Part shown: positions 1 through 7,001 of the stretch, piece by piece
Layout: each line of letters starts with the position of its first letter
Numbering within the stretch: position 1 is the stretch's first letter
Origin: Actinomycetota bacterium
GTDB taxonomy: Bacteria; Actinomycetota; Acidimicrobiia; Acidimicrobiales; Ilumatobacteraceae
Assembly (NCBI GenBank): GCA_010024485.1
Contig: RGGX01000038.1
Coordinates: 1 to 9,586 of the forward strand
Direction of reading: 5' to 3'
DNA length: 9,586 nucleotides
The notes under the pieces: model-generated
Databases searched by the model: none
Seen by the model: only the letters and a program-made list of their open reading frames with translations
What the model was told of the DNA's origin: nothing
Program-made: the position numbers and the translations under genes

Positions 1-1807
1 ACGAGACGATCGACCACTCCGGCATCCGCACATGCGCCCGGGTGTAGGTCATCGAGGTGACGTCGCCGAGCGGTGACGGCACCGACAGATCACCGCCTCG
101 AGGCGACCCCGCGTCGCGCAACGGGAACACCCCGCTGCGCTCGGCCTCAGCATCGAACAGCTCGCGCAGGCGAGCCAGAACGTGTGGGTGCTCATCAGCG
201 AGGTCGACCGCCTGAGAGAAGTCGTTCGCGATGTCGTAGAGCTCCCATACCTCCTGCGGCCCGTCGAACTCGAAGGCCTGCATGCGGATCCAAGGCACCC
301 GACCGTGGAAACACGACGCCATCCAGCCGTCGTGATAGATCCCGCGGTTCCCGAGCACCTCGAAATACTGCGTGGTGCGCTCACTCGGCCCATCGGCGTC
401 GAACGAGTACGTCATCGACACCCCATCGAGCGACATCTGCTCGATGCCGTTCACCCTCGCCGGCACCTCCACCCCAGCCGCCTCGAGAATCGTCGGCATG
501 AGATCGACCACATGATGGAACTGCGACCGCAGACCACCCGCGGCGATCCGCGACGGCCACTCGATCGCCATCGCGTTGCGAGTCCCACCGAAATGCGAGG
601 CCACCTGCTTCATCCACTGGAACGGCGCGTCCAACGCCCAGGCCCACCCCACGTTGAAATGGTTCTCGCATCGCGCCGTACCGAAATCATCCATGTGGGC
701 AAGCAGCCACTCGGGATCCTCATGCACCCCGTTCTGGAACGACGGCGCGCTCCACGCCCCATGCACCGTTCCCTCAGCCGACGCCCCGTTGTCACCCGAC
801 AAATAGATGATCAACGTGTCGCGGCCATTGGCCCGAGCCGCGTCGATCACGCGGCCGATGTGATGATCGGTGTGAGCCAAAAACCCGGCGAAACACTCCA
901 TCAACCGCGACGCCACCGGCCGATACCGCTCCGGATACTCGTCCCAGGCCGGGATCTCACCCGGACGAGCCGTCGACACCGTGCCCGAGGGGATTACCCC
1001 GAGATCGAGCTGGCGGGCGTGGATCGCCGAGCGCAACTCATCCCAGCCGCCGTCGAACGCCCCCGAGAACCGATCGATCCACTCGAGAGGGGCGTGATGC
1101 GGAGCGTGCACCGCCGGGGTTGAGAAATAACAGAACCACGGACGATGCGGGGCCGCCGCCCGCTGACGCTCCATCCACTCGATCGCCCGATCGGCCAGAT
1201 CCTCATTCAGGTGATAGCCCTCGCGACCGAGATGCGGAGCGATCGGTGTGGTCTGGTCGTAGACCGCCGGCTCGAACTGCGAGGCCTCCGCGCCGAGGAT
1301 CCCGTAGAAACGATCGAAGCCCATCCCCGTCGGCCAACGATCGAACGGCCCGGCAGGGCCCTGCTCCCACGACGGGGTGAGATGCCACTTGCCGAAACAC
1401 GCCGTCGAATAGCCCGACATCCGCAGGATCTGCGCCACCGTCGCCGCCTCCGGCGGCATCGCCGAGTCATAGCCGGGGAACGAGTTCGCGATCTCGGTGA
1501 TGCCCCCCATATGCACCCGATGGTGCTGACGGCCCGTCAGCAGCGAGGCCCTCGTCGGCGAGCACAACGCCGTGGTGTGGAACTGGTTGTAGAGCACACC
1601 CCGATCGGCCACCCCCTGGAACGCCGGAGCGGGCACCGGGCCACCGAGGGCCGACATCGACCCGAAGCCGACATCGTCGAGCATCACCAGCAACACATTC
1701 GGGCCGTCCGGCGGCGTCGCCGCCCGCAACGGCCGCGGGGTCGACTCGGGGATCAACCGGCCGATCTCACCATCGAACGCCGGGGTGCCGACCGGCAGAT
1801 CACTCAC
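1..1807 (-). CDS. Type I (formylglycine-dependent) sulfatase, large actinobacterial arylsulfatase type; C-terminus cut by window edge
   Basis: This enzyme hydrolyses sulfate esters with a formylglycine made from an active-site cysteine. The frame is open from a GTG at 1807 to the window edge, giving 602 residues with no stop. Visible sulfatase signatures are the metal-binding LLVMLDDVGFG (about 39-49, D44/D45), the signature CSPTRASLLTGR (82-93, with C82 the modified residue and R86), FGKWH (138-142, K140), a VHAP histidine (H234), SGDNGA (D339/N340 metal ligands) and the MKQVASHFGGTR segment (K400). All the catalytic positions I expect are present. No signal peptide or membrane helix is seen, so it is probably cytoplasmic. 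Its style, including a GPFDRWPTGMGFDRFYG stretch, resembles mycobacterial AtsA-like sulfatases of roughly 780 residues, so perhaps 150-200 residues lie outside the window. The GTG overlaps the stop of the upstream alkylsulfatase-like gene (GTGA), indicating translational coupling. The substrate is unknown, and no formylglycine-generating enzyme gene is visible here. Confidence 0.93.
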   Translation of the reverse strand, partial: MSDLPVGTPAFDGEIGRLIPESTPRPLRAATPPDGPNVLLVMLDDVGFGSMSALGGPVPAPAFQGVADRGVLYNQFHTTALCSPTRASLLTGRQHHRVHMGGITEIANSFPGYDSAMPPEAATVAQILRMSGYSTACFGKWHLTPSWEQGPAGPFDRWPTGMGFDRFYGILGAEASQFEPAVYDQTTPIAPHLGREGYHLNEDLADRAIEWMERQRAAAPHRPWFCYFSTPAVHAPHHAPLEWIDRFSGAFDGGWDELRSAIHARQLDLGVIPSGTVSTARPGEIPAWDEYPERYRPVASRLMECFAGFLAHTDHHIGRVIDAARANGRDTLIIYLSGDNGASAEGTVHGAWSAPSFQNGVHEDPEWLLAHMDDFGTARCENHFNVGWAWALDAPFQWMKQVASHFGGTRNAMAIEWPSRIAAGGLRSQFHHVVDLMPTILEAAGVEVPARVNGIEQMSLDGVSMTYSFDADGPSERTTQYFEVLGNRGIYHDGWMASCFHGRVPWIRMQAFEFDGPQEVWELYDIANDFSQAVDLADEHPHVLARLRELFDAEAERSGVFPLRDAGSPRGGDLSVPSPLGDVTSMTYTRAHVRMPEWSIVS

Positions 1808-3525
1808 GACGACGCCGCCAACGACTCCAGATCGAACACCCCGAGCACCCGGCGAACCATGTCGACATCGGTGTCGGTATTCGCGTCGGTATCCGGATCG
1901 ATCGCGAGCGCGCCTGAGGCGATCACCTCATCGAGCGAGGTCGAACAGCACAACAGATCCACCCAGGTCGACCGCGCGCACCGCACCACCACCGAAGCCC
2001 CCGCACCATCGGTCGGACAGGCGATCGCGTTGCGCACATGCAAGCCGACCCGCTCACCGTCGAGTTCCACACCGAGACGCGCGTCGAGGCCCTCGGCGCG
2101 CTCCGGCACCAACAACACCCGCAACACACCGACCAGATCACTCGTCGACCACGACGCCACCTGTCGCGGCCGGAACCGATGCACCCGGTTGCGTTCCAAC
2201 GACCGGGTGCCGTCAGCGTCACGGGCCCGCGTCAAACACCAGTTGCGCAGATTCGCCGACGTCGTCCGCCGCGCGACCACCCGCAACACCGCCGCCAGCC
2301 GCTGTCGATCACCGTCATCGGCGTCGGGATGATGGGCGACCAGGCCGGCCAACTCGAGCGCCCACCGCGGGTCATCCTCCGTCGCCCCCTCGATGATCGC
2401 CCGCACCGCATCGAGGCCGCCCATCGCCGCGACGAACCGCTCGGCCCGCTCGCGCTCCGCATGGGGTAGGAGTCGCTGCGGATCGCCGTCGAAGAACCCG
2501 AACAGACCGGACCGGATCTGCTGTACGTGATGCTCGGCCACCCCGTAGTGCTGCTGCAACAACCAGTCATCGGAGAAGACCTCGGGCAACTGGATGCGCT
2601 CAGCGAGATCCGGGCCCGACAGACCGCGATTGGTCCAGCGCACCGTCTGATCCCACAGGAACTGGATCGCGTCGCGATACCGGGTGACCCGCGTCGCGAT
2701 CTCAGCGGCGCCCGACATCGGCGGGCCGTGGGTGGCGGCCAGATGCTCAGCGCCGAGGCCGACGAGATGATCGAGACCGTCGATGAGCACCCGCGGATCG
2801 CGATACGACTCGCCGCGGATCGCGAACACGTTGAACAGCGCCGGCCACACCAGGTTGTGGACCGCCAACGACAACTCCGGGAACCAGAACGTCACCGAGT
2901 CATCGGCATCCGACGGCGCCGGCCGAGCCATCACCTCGAGCCCCGCAACCTGGAACACCGACTCGTCACCGAAGGTGACCGTGGCCGGCACATGACCGAT
3001 GGTGTGCGGGGCGTGCTCGGCGAACCGATACGACCGCCCGAGGCCGACGTTGACCAGGCCATCGGGGCCGTCACCGTCGAGCGACACCGCGAACTGCTCG
3101 ACCAGACCACGTGAATAGGTCGGCGCGATCTCGGTCGCCGACCGCGACAGATTCGACGCGATCCGTTCGTGGCCGATGATCGACTCCACCGGCTCCGACT
3201 CGGTGATCGCCGTGGTGCCACCTAAATAGTGGAAGTGGGTGTAGAGCACCGCGACGATCGGCTCGGACGCCACCTCGCGCAATGCGGCCAGCGCCGCGCG
3301 CATCTCCTCGACGCTCTCACCGGTGTCGATCGCGATGATGCCCCGCGGGCCGCGCACAAACGTCTGATTCGAGAGGCCGTTGCCAACCAGCGTCCAGGCG
3401 TTCTCCCCGAGGGGGTAGAGCTCGCGGCGCAGACGATCGGTGTGGGCCAACAACGACGAGTCGACGATCTGGCCGGTCGGGCCCTCGGCCACCGAGCCGT
3501 CATCGTCTCGGATCGCTCGGGCCAT
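1804..3525 (-). CDS. Alkylsulfatase-like metallo-beta-lactamase protein with dimerization and SCP2-like domains; divergent metal motif
   Basis: This 573-residue protein has the three-part plan of SdsA1/YjcS-type alkylsulfatases. An MBL fold spans about 35-275. A helical dimerization domain spans about 280-435, recognisable from RYRDAIQFLWDQTVRWTNRG, the HYGVAEHHVQQIRSGLFGFFDG region and DDPRWALELAGLVAHHPD. A C-terminal SCP2-like domain spans about 440-570. MBL landmarks include IAIDTGES (64-71), TFWFPE (212-217) and IRGESYRDP (236-244). The usual THxHxDHxGG zinc motif is replaced by THFHYLGG (96-103): the H97/H99 pair remains, but the Asp and the following His are gone. The AEN segment that carries a Glu ligand in SdsA1 appears here as AVHN (H223). 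A later H266 is in THGPP. Sulfatase activity is therefore likely by family but not certain; it may use a different metal site or a different ester. The C-terminus has an acidic run DPDTDANTDTDVD (543-555). No signal peptide is visible. The start is ATG; an upstream TAGTGT suggests a leaderless or very short-leader transcript. Confidence 0.85.
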   Translation of the reverse strand: MARAIRDDDGSVAEGPTGQIVDSSLLAHTDRLRRELYPLGENAWTLVGNGLSNQTFVRGPRGIIAIDTGESVEEMRAALAALREVASEPIVAVLYTHFHYLGGTTAITESEPVESIIGHERIASNLSRSATEIAPTYSRGLVEQFAVSLDGDGPDGLVNVGLGRSYRFAEHAPHTIGHVPATVTFGDESVFQVAGLEVMARPAPSDADDSVTFWFPELSLAVHNLVWPALFNVFAIRGESYRDPRVLIDGLDHLVGLGAEHLAATHGPPMSGAAEIATRVTRYRDAIQFLWDQTVRWTNRGLSGPDLAERIQLPEVFSDDWLLQQHYGVAEHHVQQIRSGLFGFFDGDPQRLLPHAERERAERFVAAMGGLDAVRAIIEGATEDDPRWALELAGLVAHHPDADDGDRQRLAAVLRVVARRTTSANLRNWCLTRARDADGTRSLERNRVHRFRPRQVASWSTSDLVGVLRVLLVPERAEGLDARLGVELDGERVGLHVRNAIACPTDGAGASVVVRCARSTWVDLLCCSTSLDEVIASGALAIDPDTDANTDTDVDMVRRVLGVFDLESLAASS

Positions 3526-3531
3526 CGCCGC

Positions 3532-3537
3532 ACACTA
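3532..3537 (-). promoter_or_regulatory. Candidate -10 box for the alkylsulfatase-like/sulfatase operon
   Basis: On the minus strand TAGTGT fits the actinobacterial -10 pattern TAnnnT. It ends six bases before the ATG at 3525. That spacing would place the transcript start at or next to the start codon, as in leaderless mRNAs, and there is no Shine-Dalgarno sequence to contradict this. No good -35 box is visible, so this is inference. Confidence 0.35.
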
Positions 3538-3541
3538 GAGC

Positions 3542-3558
3542 GACCGCGAAGAGCGGTC
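3542..3558. repeat. Perfect 6-bp inverted repeat (GACCGC/GCGGTC, 5-nt loop) between the PAC2-family gene and the alkylsulfatase-like gene
   Basis: GACCGC at 3542-3547 and GCGGTC at 3553-3558 flank GAAGA in a 41-bp intergenic gap. It lies just downstream of the PAC2-family stop and just upstream of the candidate -10 box of the next gene. It has no T-run on the minus strand, so it is not a classical intrinsic terminator. It could be a weak terminator or mRNA-end hairpin for serC-PAC2, or an operator in the -35/-10 spacer of the sulfatase operon. Confidence 0.4.
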
Positions 3559-3566
3559 CGAACGAC

Positions 3567-4469
3567 TCAGTCGGCGTCAGGATCCGGATCGTCGCCAGCG
3601 GGATCCGGGTCGGTGTCGTCGAGACCGGCGAGGAACGCCTCGAACTCGGCGCCGAGATCATCAGCCGTCGGGATCATCGCCTCGGCCCGCCGGTCGTACT
3701 CGCGCTCCAACATCGCGACATACATCGCGAGCTGCGGATCATTGGCGACGATGTCATCGTGAGCGGCCCGCGCCTGAGCGATCTCGCTGCCGAGATCGAC
3801 CGGATCGGCGATCCCGAGCACATGGGCCAGATGCCGCTGCAGGGCATCCACCGCGATCGGATGCGAGGTGTTCGCCAGATAGTGCGGCACCCCGACCCGC
3901 AACGACACCGAGGCCACCCCGGCCGCCTCGAGCCGCGGATGCAACACCCCGACCAGGCCGGTCACACCCTGATAACTCGGTGACGACAACCCGAGCCGAC
4001 GCGCGAGGTCCACATTCGACGATGAGCCCGTCACCATCGGCGTGCGGCTATGCGGCACCGCCTCGGCACCCGAACCGACCGTCACCACCACCTGGCAGCC
4101 GAGCCGCTCCACCACCTCGAGCACCGCATCGCAATAGGTCGGCCAGGCCAGATGCGGCTCAACCCCGAGCAACAACACCACATCGCGGCCCGCGCCCGCC
4201 GCCCGCCAGAGCGAGAACTCGTTGCGCGCCCATCGGATCTGACGCAACGCCCCGTCGACCACCTCGATGTGCGGCCGTTCGACCGTGAAGTCGTAGAACG
4301 GATCCGGATCGATCTCACCGACGATCACGCGCTGCTCAACCGCGAACAACTCATCGACGGCGCGCGTCGCCGCCCCCGCCATGTCGAACCAGCCCTCGAG
4401 TGCCACCACCAAGACCGGTGACTCGAGATCGCCGACATCGCCGGCCGCGAGGGTGAGGACCTGGTCCAC
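3567..4469 (-). CDS. PAC2 family protein (proteasome assembly chaperone-like)
   Basis: This 300-residue protein matches the PAC2 family, common in actinobacteria and related to eukaryotic and archaeal proteasome assembly chaperones. The best marker is the N-terminal PVLVVALEGWFDMAGAATRAVDEL region (18-41), where ALEGWxDAGxAA is typical. Others are a FYDFTVERP segment (58-66), LLLGVEPHLAWPTY (99-112), VVVTVGSGAEAVPHSR (127-142) and VSLRVGVPHYLANTSHP (188-204). A helical C-terminal region (about 225-283) leads to a strongly acidic tail, DDTDPDPAGDDPDPDAD (284-300). No signal peptide or membrane segment is seen. The GTG start follows the serC TGA with no gap, so it is co-transcribed with serC and probably translated by re-initiation. 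The biochemical role of bacterial PAC2 proteins is poorly defined; a link to the proteasome is a family-based inference, and no proteasome or Pup gene is present in the window. Confidence 0.85.
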   Translation of the reverse strand: MDQVLTLAAGDVGDLESPVLVVALEGWFDMAGAATRAVDELFAVEQRVIVGEIDPDPFYDFTVERPHIEVVDGALRQIRWARNEFSLWRAAGAGRDVVLLLGVEPHLAWPTYCDAVLEVVERLGCQVVVTVGSGAEAVPHSRTPMVTGSSSNVDLARRLGLSSPSYQGVTGLVGVLHPRLEAAGVASVSLRVGVPHYLANTSHPIAVDALQRHLAHVLGIADPVDLGSEIAQARAAHDDIVANDPQLAMYVAMLEREYDRRAEAMIPTADDLGAEFEAFLAGLDDTDPDPAGDDPDPDAD

Positions 4470-5687
4470 TCAGCCCCCGAGACGCTCCACGACCGCGTCG
4501 ATGCAGGCCACCAGCGCCCGCACATCATCGGGCTCGACCGCCGGGAAGAGACCGATGCGCAACTGGTTGCGACCGAGCTTGCGATAGCTGTCGGTGTCGA
4601 CGATGCCGTTCGCTCGCAACGCCGCGTTGATGTCCTCGGCCCGCACCCCATCGAGATCAACCGTGGCCACCACCTGCGATCGCTTCGCCGGATCGGTGAC
4701 GAACGGCGTCGCATACGACGAGGCCTCCGCCCAGTCATACACCACCGACGACGACTCATTGGTGCGCGCCGTGCAGAACTCCATGCCGCCGTTGTCGAGC
4801 ATCCAGCCGAGCTGGGCGTCGAAGAGCACCAACGTGGCGAGCGCCGGGGTGTTGTAGGTCTGATTCGCGCGCGAGTTCGTCAACGCCACACCGAGATCGA
4901 GCGACGCCGGACACCAACGCTCACTCGCCGCGATCCGCTCGATGCGCTCCACCGCCGCCGGAGAGCACGCCGCCACCCACAACCCGCCATCGGAAGCGAA
5001 ACACTTCTGCGGAGCGAAGTAGTAGACGTCGACCTCGGCCGGATCCCAGGCCAAACCACCGGCCGCGCTCGTCGCGTCCACCGCCACCAGAGCCCCCGCG
5101 TCAGCGCCCACCGGACGCGTCGGACGCATCGCCACACCCGTCGAGGTCTCGTTGTGGGTCAACGCCACCAGATCGACATCGGAGATCGCCGACACTGCCG
5201 GATGATCACCGGGCTCGGCTGAGATCACCACCGGATCGACAAGATGCGGAGCCGCGGTCGCCGCCTCAGCGAACTTGGACGAGAACTCGCCGAACACCAG
5301 ATGCTGAGAACGGCGCTCGATCAACCCGAAGGTCGCCACGTCCCAGAACACCGTCGACCCGCCGTTGCCGAGCACCACCTCCCAGCCATCGGGCAGGGAG
5401 AACAACTCGGCCACCCGGGAACGCACCGAACCGACCAGATCGCGCACCGGTGCCTGACGATGCGAGGTGCCGAGGATCGACCCGCCCACCTGGGCGAGGG
5501 CCTCGACCTGCTCGGGGCGCACCTTCGACGGACCGCAACCGAAACGGCCATCCACCGGCAACATCTCAGTGGGCAGAACGATCGAGGCGGGATCCACCCC
5601 CACAGGATGGCCGTGGTGCCGCGCAACCCCACCGTCGAGATCGACATTGTCGGTCCCGATCAACGAGACATCCGCCACCGTCGACAC
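4470..5687 (-). CDS. serC: Phosphoserine aminotransferase, actinobacterial type
   Basis: SerC converts 3-phosphohydroxypyruvate and glutamate to phosphoserine and 2-oxoglutarate in serine synthesis, and can also act in PLP synthesis. It is a cytoplasmic PLP enzyme of fold type I. The 405-residue protein carries DGRFGCGPSKVRPEQ (46-60), GTSHRQAPV (73-81), LGNGGSTVFWD (106-116, with W115 stacking on PLP), AVDATSAAGG (202-211, D204), YYFAPQKCFASDGGLW (222-237, with K228 the PLP lysine), NQTYNTP (275-281) and RKLGRNQLRIGLFPAVEPDD (369-388). These match the mycobacterial SerC style closely. The GTG at 5687 gives about 45 residues before DGRFG, against about 20 in the mycobacterial protein; a GTG at 5603 (V29) would fit the family length better, so the start is uncertain. 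It is followed without a gap by the PAC2-family gene and diverges from aspC across 62 bp. Confidence 0.95.
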   Translation of the reverse strand: MSTVADVSLIGTDNVDLDGGVARHHGHPVGVDPASIVLPTEMLPVDGRFGCGPSKVRPEQVEALAQVGGSILGTSHRQAPVRDLVGSVRSRVAELFSLPDGWEVVLGNGGSTVFWDVATFGLIERRSQHLVFGEFSSKFAEAATAAPHLVDPVVISAEPGDHPAVSAISDVDLVALTHNETSTGVAMRPTRPVGADAGALVAVDATSAAGGLAWDPAEVDVYYFAPQKCFASDGGLWVAACSPAAVERIERIAASERWCPASLDLGVALTNSRANQTYNTPALATLVLFDAQLGWMLDNGGMEFCTARTNESSSVVYDWAEASSYATPFVTDPAKRSQVVATVDLDGVRAEDINAALRANGIVDTDSYRKLGRNQLRIGLFPAVEPDDVRALVACIDAVVERLGG

Positions 5688-5749
5688 CCGCTGCCAACCG
5701 ACCGGAGATCACCTGAGGGAACCCGACCGATTCGTGGCAGAGTTTCAGG
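5688..5749. promoter_or_regulatory. 62-bp divergent control region between serC and aspC
   Basis: This spacer must hold both promoters if the annotated starts are right. It contains CTGCCA (5691-5696) and its inverted copy TGGCAG (5735-5740) near the two ends, and two similar direct elements, AACCGACCGG (5697-5706) and ACCCGACCGA (5721-5730). CAGAGT at 5738-5743 lies six bases before the aspC GTG and could be a -10 box for a leaderless message. No convincing Shine-Dalgarno or -35 is seen for either gene. The operator role of the repeats is speculative. Confidence 0.4.
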
Positions 5750-6940
5750 GTGAATCGCACCTCAGCCCGCCTCGCCGCCATCGCCCCCTCGGCCACCCTC
5801 GCCGTCGACGCCAAGGCCAAGGCCCTCAAGGCCGAAGGGGAGAACGTCATCGGCTTCGGCGCCGGCGAACCCGACTTCGCCACCCCCGACCACATCGTCC
5901 AGGCCGCCATCGCCGCCTGCGCCGAGGTGCGCAACCACCGCTACACACCCGCCGGCGGCCTGCCCGAACTGCGCGAGGCGATCGCCGCGAAGACCCTCCG
6001 CGACTCCGGCGTCGCCGTCGACGCCTCCCAGGTGCTCGTCACCAACGGCGGCAAGCACGCCGTCTACACCGCCTTCGCCGCGCTGTGCGACCCGGGCGAC
6101 GAGGTCATCTGCCCCGCCCCGTATTGGACGACCTACCCCGAAGCCATCACGCTCGCCGGGGGAGTGCCCGTCATCGTCGACACCGACGACACCGCCGGGT
6201 TCAAAGTCACCGTCGACCAACTCGAAGCCGCCCGCACCCCGCGCACCAAAGTGCTGCTTTTCGTCAGCCCCGACAACCCCTCTGGATCGATCTACACCCC
6301 CGACGAGGTCGCCGCCATCGCGCGCTGGGCCGTCGAGCACGGCGTCTGGGTCATCACCGACGAGATCTACGAGCACCTCGTCTACGGCGACAACGAGTTC
6401 TCCTCCATGCCCGCCCTCGTGCCCGAGATCGCCGAGCAGTGCCTCATCGTCAACGGCGTCGCCAAGACCTACGCCATGACCGGCTGGCGCGTCGGCTGGC
6501 TCATCGGCCCCAACGACGTCGTGAAGGCCGCCACCAACTTCCAGAGCCACGCCACCTCAAACGTGTCGAACGTCGCGCAGCGCGCCGCGATCGCCGCCGT
6601 GGCCGGACCCCTCGACGACGTCGTCATGATGCGCGAGGCCTTCGCCCGACGCGGCGCCGCCATGCACGCCGCGCTGAACGCCATCGACGGGGTGAGCTGC
6701 ATCGCCCCCCAAGGCGCCTTCTACTGCTTCCCGAACGTGTCCGGTCTCCTCGGCCGTGACATCGCCGGTCAGAGAGCGGCCACCACGCTGGAACTCGCCG
6801 ACCTCATCCTCACCGAGGCCAAGGTCGCCTTCGTGCCCGGCGAGGCCTTCGGAGCCCCCGGTTACGCGCGGTTCTCCTTCGCCCTCGGCGACGACGACAT
6901 CGCCGAAGGCATCGCGCGCATCGCCGCCCTCGTCAACTGA
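5750..6940 (+). CDS. aspC: Aspartate aminotransferase, class I (I-beta type)
   Basis: This PLP enzyme exchanges the amino group between aspartate/glutamate and oxaloacetate/2-oxoglutarate. The 396-residue protein is near-identical in motif layout to actinobacterial AspC. Landmarks are IAPSATLAVDAKAKALK (11-27), GAGEPDFATPDHI (38-49), RYTPAGGLPELREAI (64-78), NGGKHAVY (99-106), PAPYWTTYPEA (122-132, with W126 typical of the I-beta group), SPDNPSGSIY (173-182, N176), ITDEIYEHLVYGD (202-214, D204 and Y207), NGVAKTYAMTGWRVGW (235-250, with K239 the Schiff-base lysine) and ARFSFALGDDD (373-383, R374 for the substrate carboxylate). All key residues are intact. The GTG start gives the usual N-terminus; there is no clear Shine-Dalgarno. 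It is the only plus-strand gene, and its codons are strongly C-ending (GCC, CTC, GTC), unlike its neighbours. It could also accept other dicarboxylic or prephenate-type substrates. Confidence 0.95.
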   Translation: MNRTSARLAAIAPSATLAVDAKAKALKAEGENVIGFGAGEPDFATPDHIVQAAIAACAEVRNHRYTPAGGLPELREAIAAKTLRDSGVAVDASQVLVTNGGKHAVYTAFAALCDPGDEVICPAPYWTTYPEAITLAGGVPVIVDTDDTAGFKVTVDQLEAARTPRTKVLLFVSPDNPSGSIYTPDEVAAIARWAVEHGVWVITDEIYEHLVYGDNEFSSMPALVPEIAEQCLIVNGVAKTYAMTGWRVGWLIGPNDVVKAATNFQSHATSNVSNVAQRAAIAAVAGPLDDVVMMREAFARRGAAMHAALNAIDGVSCIAPQGAFYCFPNVSGLLGRDIAGQRAATTLELADLILTEAKVAFVPGEAFGAPGYARFSFALGDDDIAEGIARIAALVN

Positions 6941-6976
6941 TCAGCGCGAACTGATCGGCGCGAACTGATCGGCGCC
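6935..6976. repeat. Three tandem copies of a 14-bp unit spanning the aspC stop
   Basis: The unit AACTGATCRGCGCG occurs at 6935-6948, 6949-6962 and 6963-6976. The copies differ at one position in the first (A for G) and at the last base of the third. The aspC TGA is inside the first copy. Because 14 is not a multiple of 3, the TGA of the three copies falls in all three forward frames. Confidence 0.9.
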
Positions 6977-6984
6977 GTTCGCGC
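6958..6984. terminator. Candidate bidirectional terminator hairpin between convergent aspC and popT
   Basis: GCGCGAAC (6958-6965) and GTTCGCGC (6977-6984) form a perfect 8-bp GC-rich stem with an 11-nt loop, within the 61-bp gap between two convergent genes. A second left arm, GCGCGAAC at 6944-6951, from the preceding repeat copy can pair with the same right arm. There is no U-run on either side, so it would be a non-canonical, U-less terminator, as is common in GC-rich actinobacteria. Confidence 0.6.
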
Positions 6985-7001
6985 ACCCGGCTGGGACCGG
7001 C

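Noticed and set aside
182..2332. Long plus-strand open frames opposite the sulfatase and alkylsulfatase-like genes (182-1123 and 1145-2332).
   Set aside because: They are Arg/Pro/His-rich low-complexity translations antisense to genes with clear family motifs, as expected in GC-rich DNA.
5762..6550. A minus-strand, Gly/Val/Asp-rich frame opposite aspC.
   Set aside because: It is the antisense mirror of GCC/GTC-rich codons and has no motifs; aspC motifs on the other strand are unambiguous.
5467..6759. A 430-codon plus-strand frame overlapping the serC N-terminus and aspC.
   Set aside because: It is mostly arginine/proline repeats, spans two real genes and matches no family; it is a frame shadow.
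6935..6976. CRISPR-like or integron-like repeat.
   Set aside because: There are only three contiguous 14-bp copies with no spacers; it is a simple tandem duplication.
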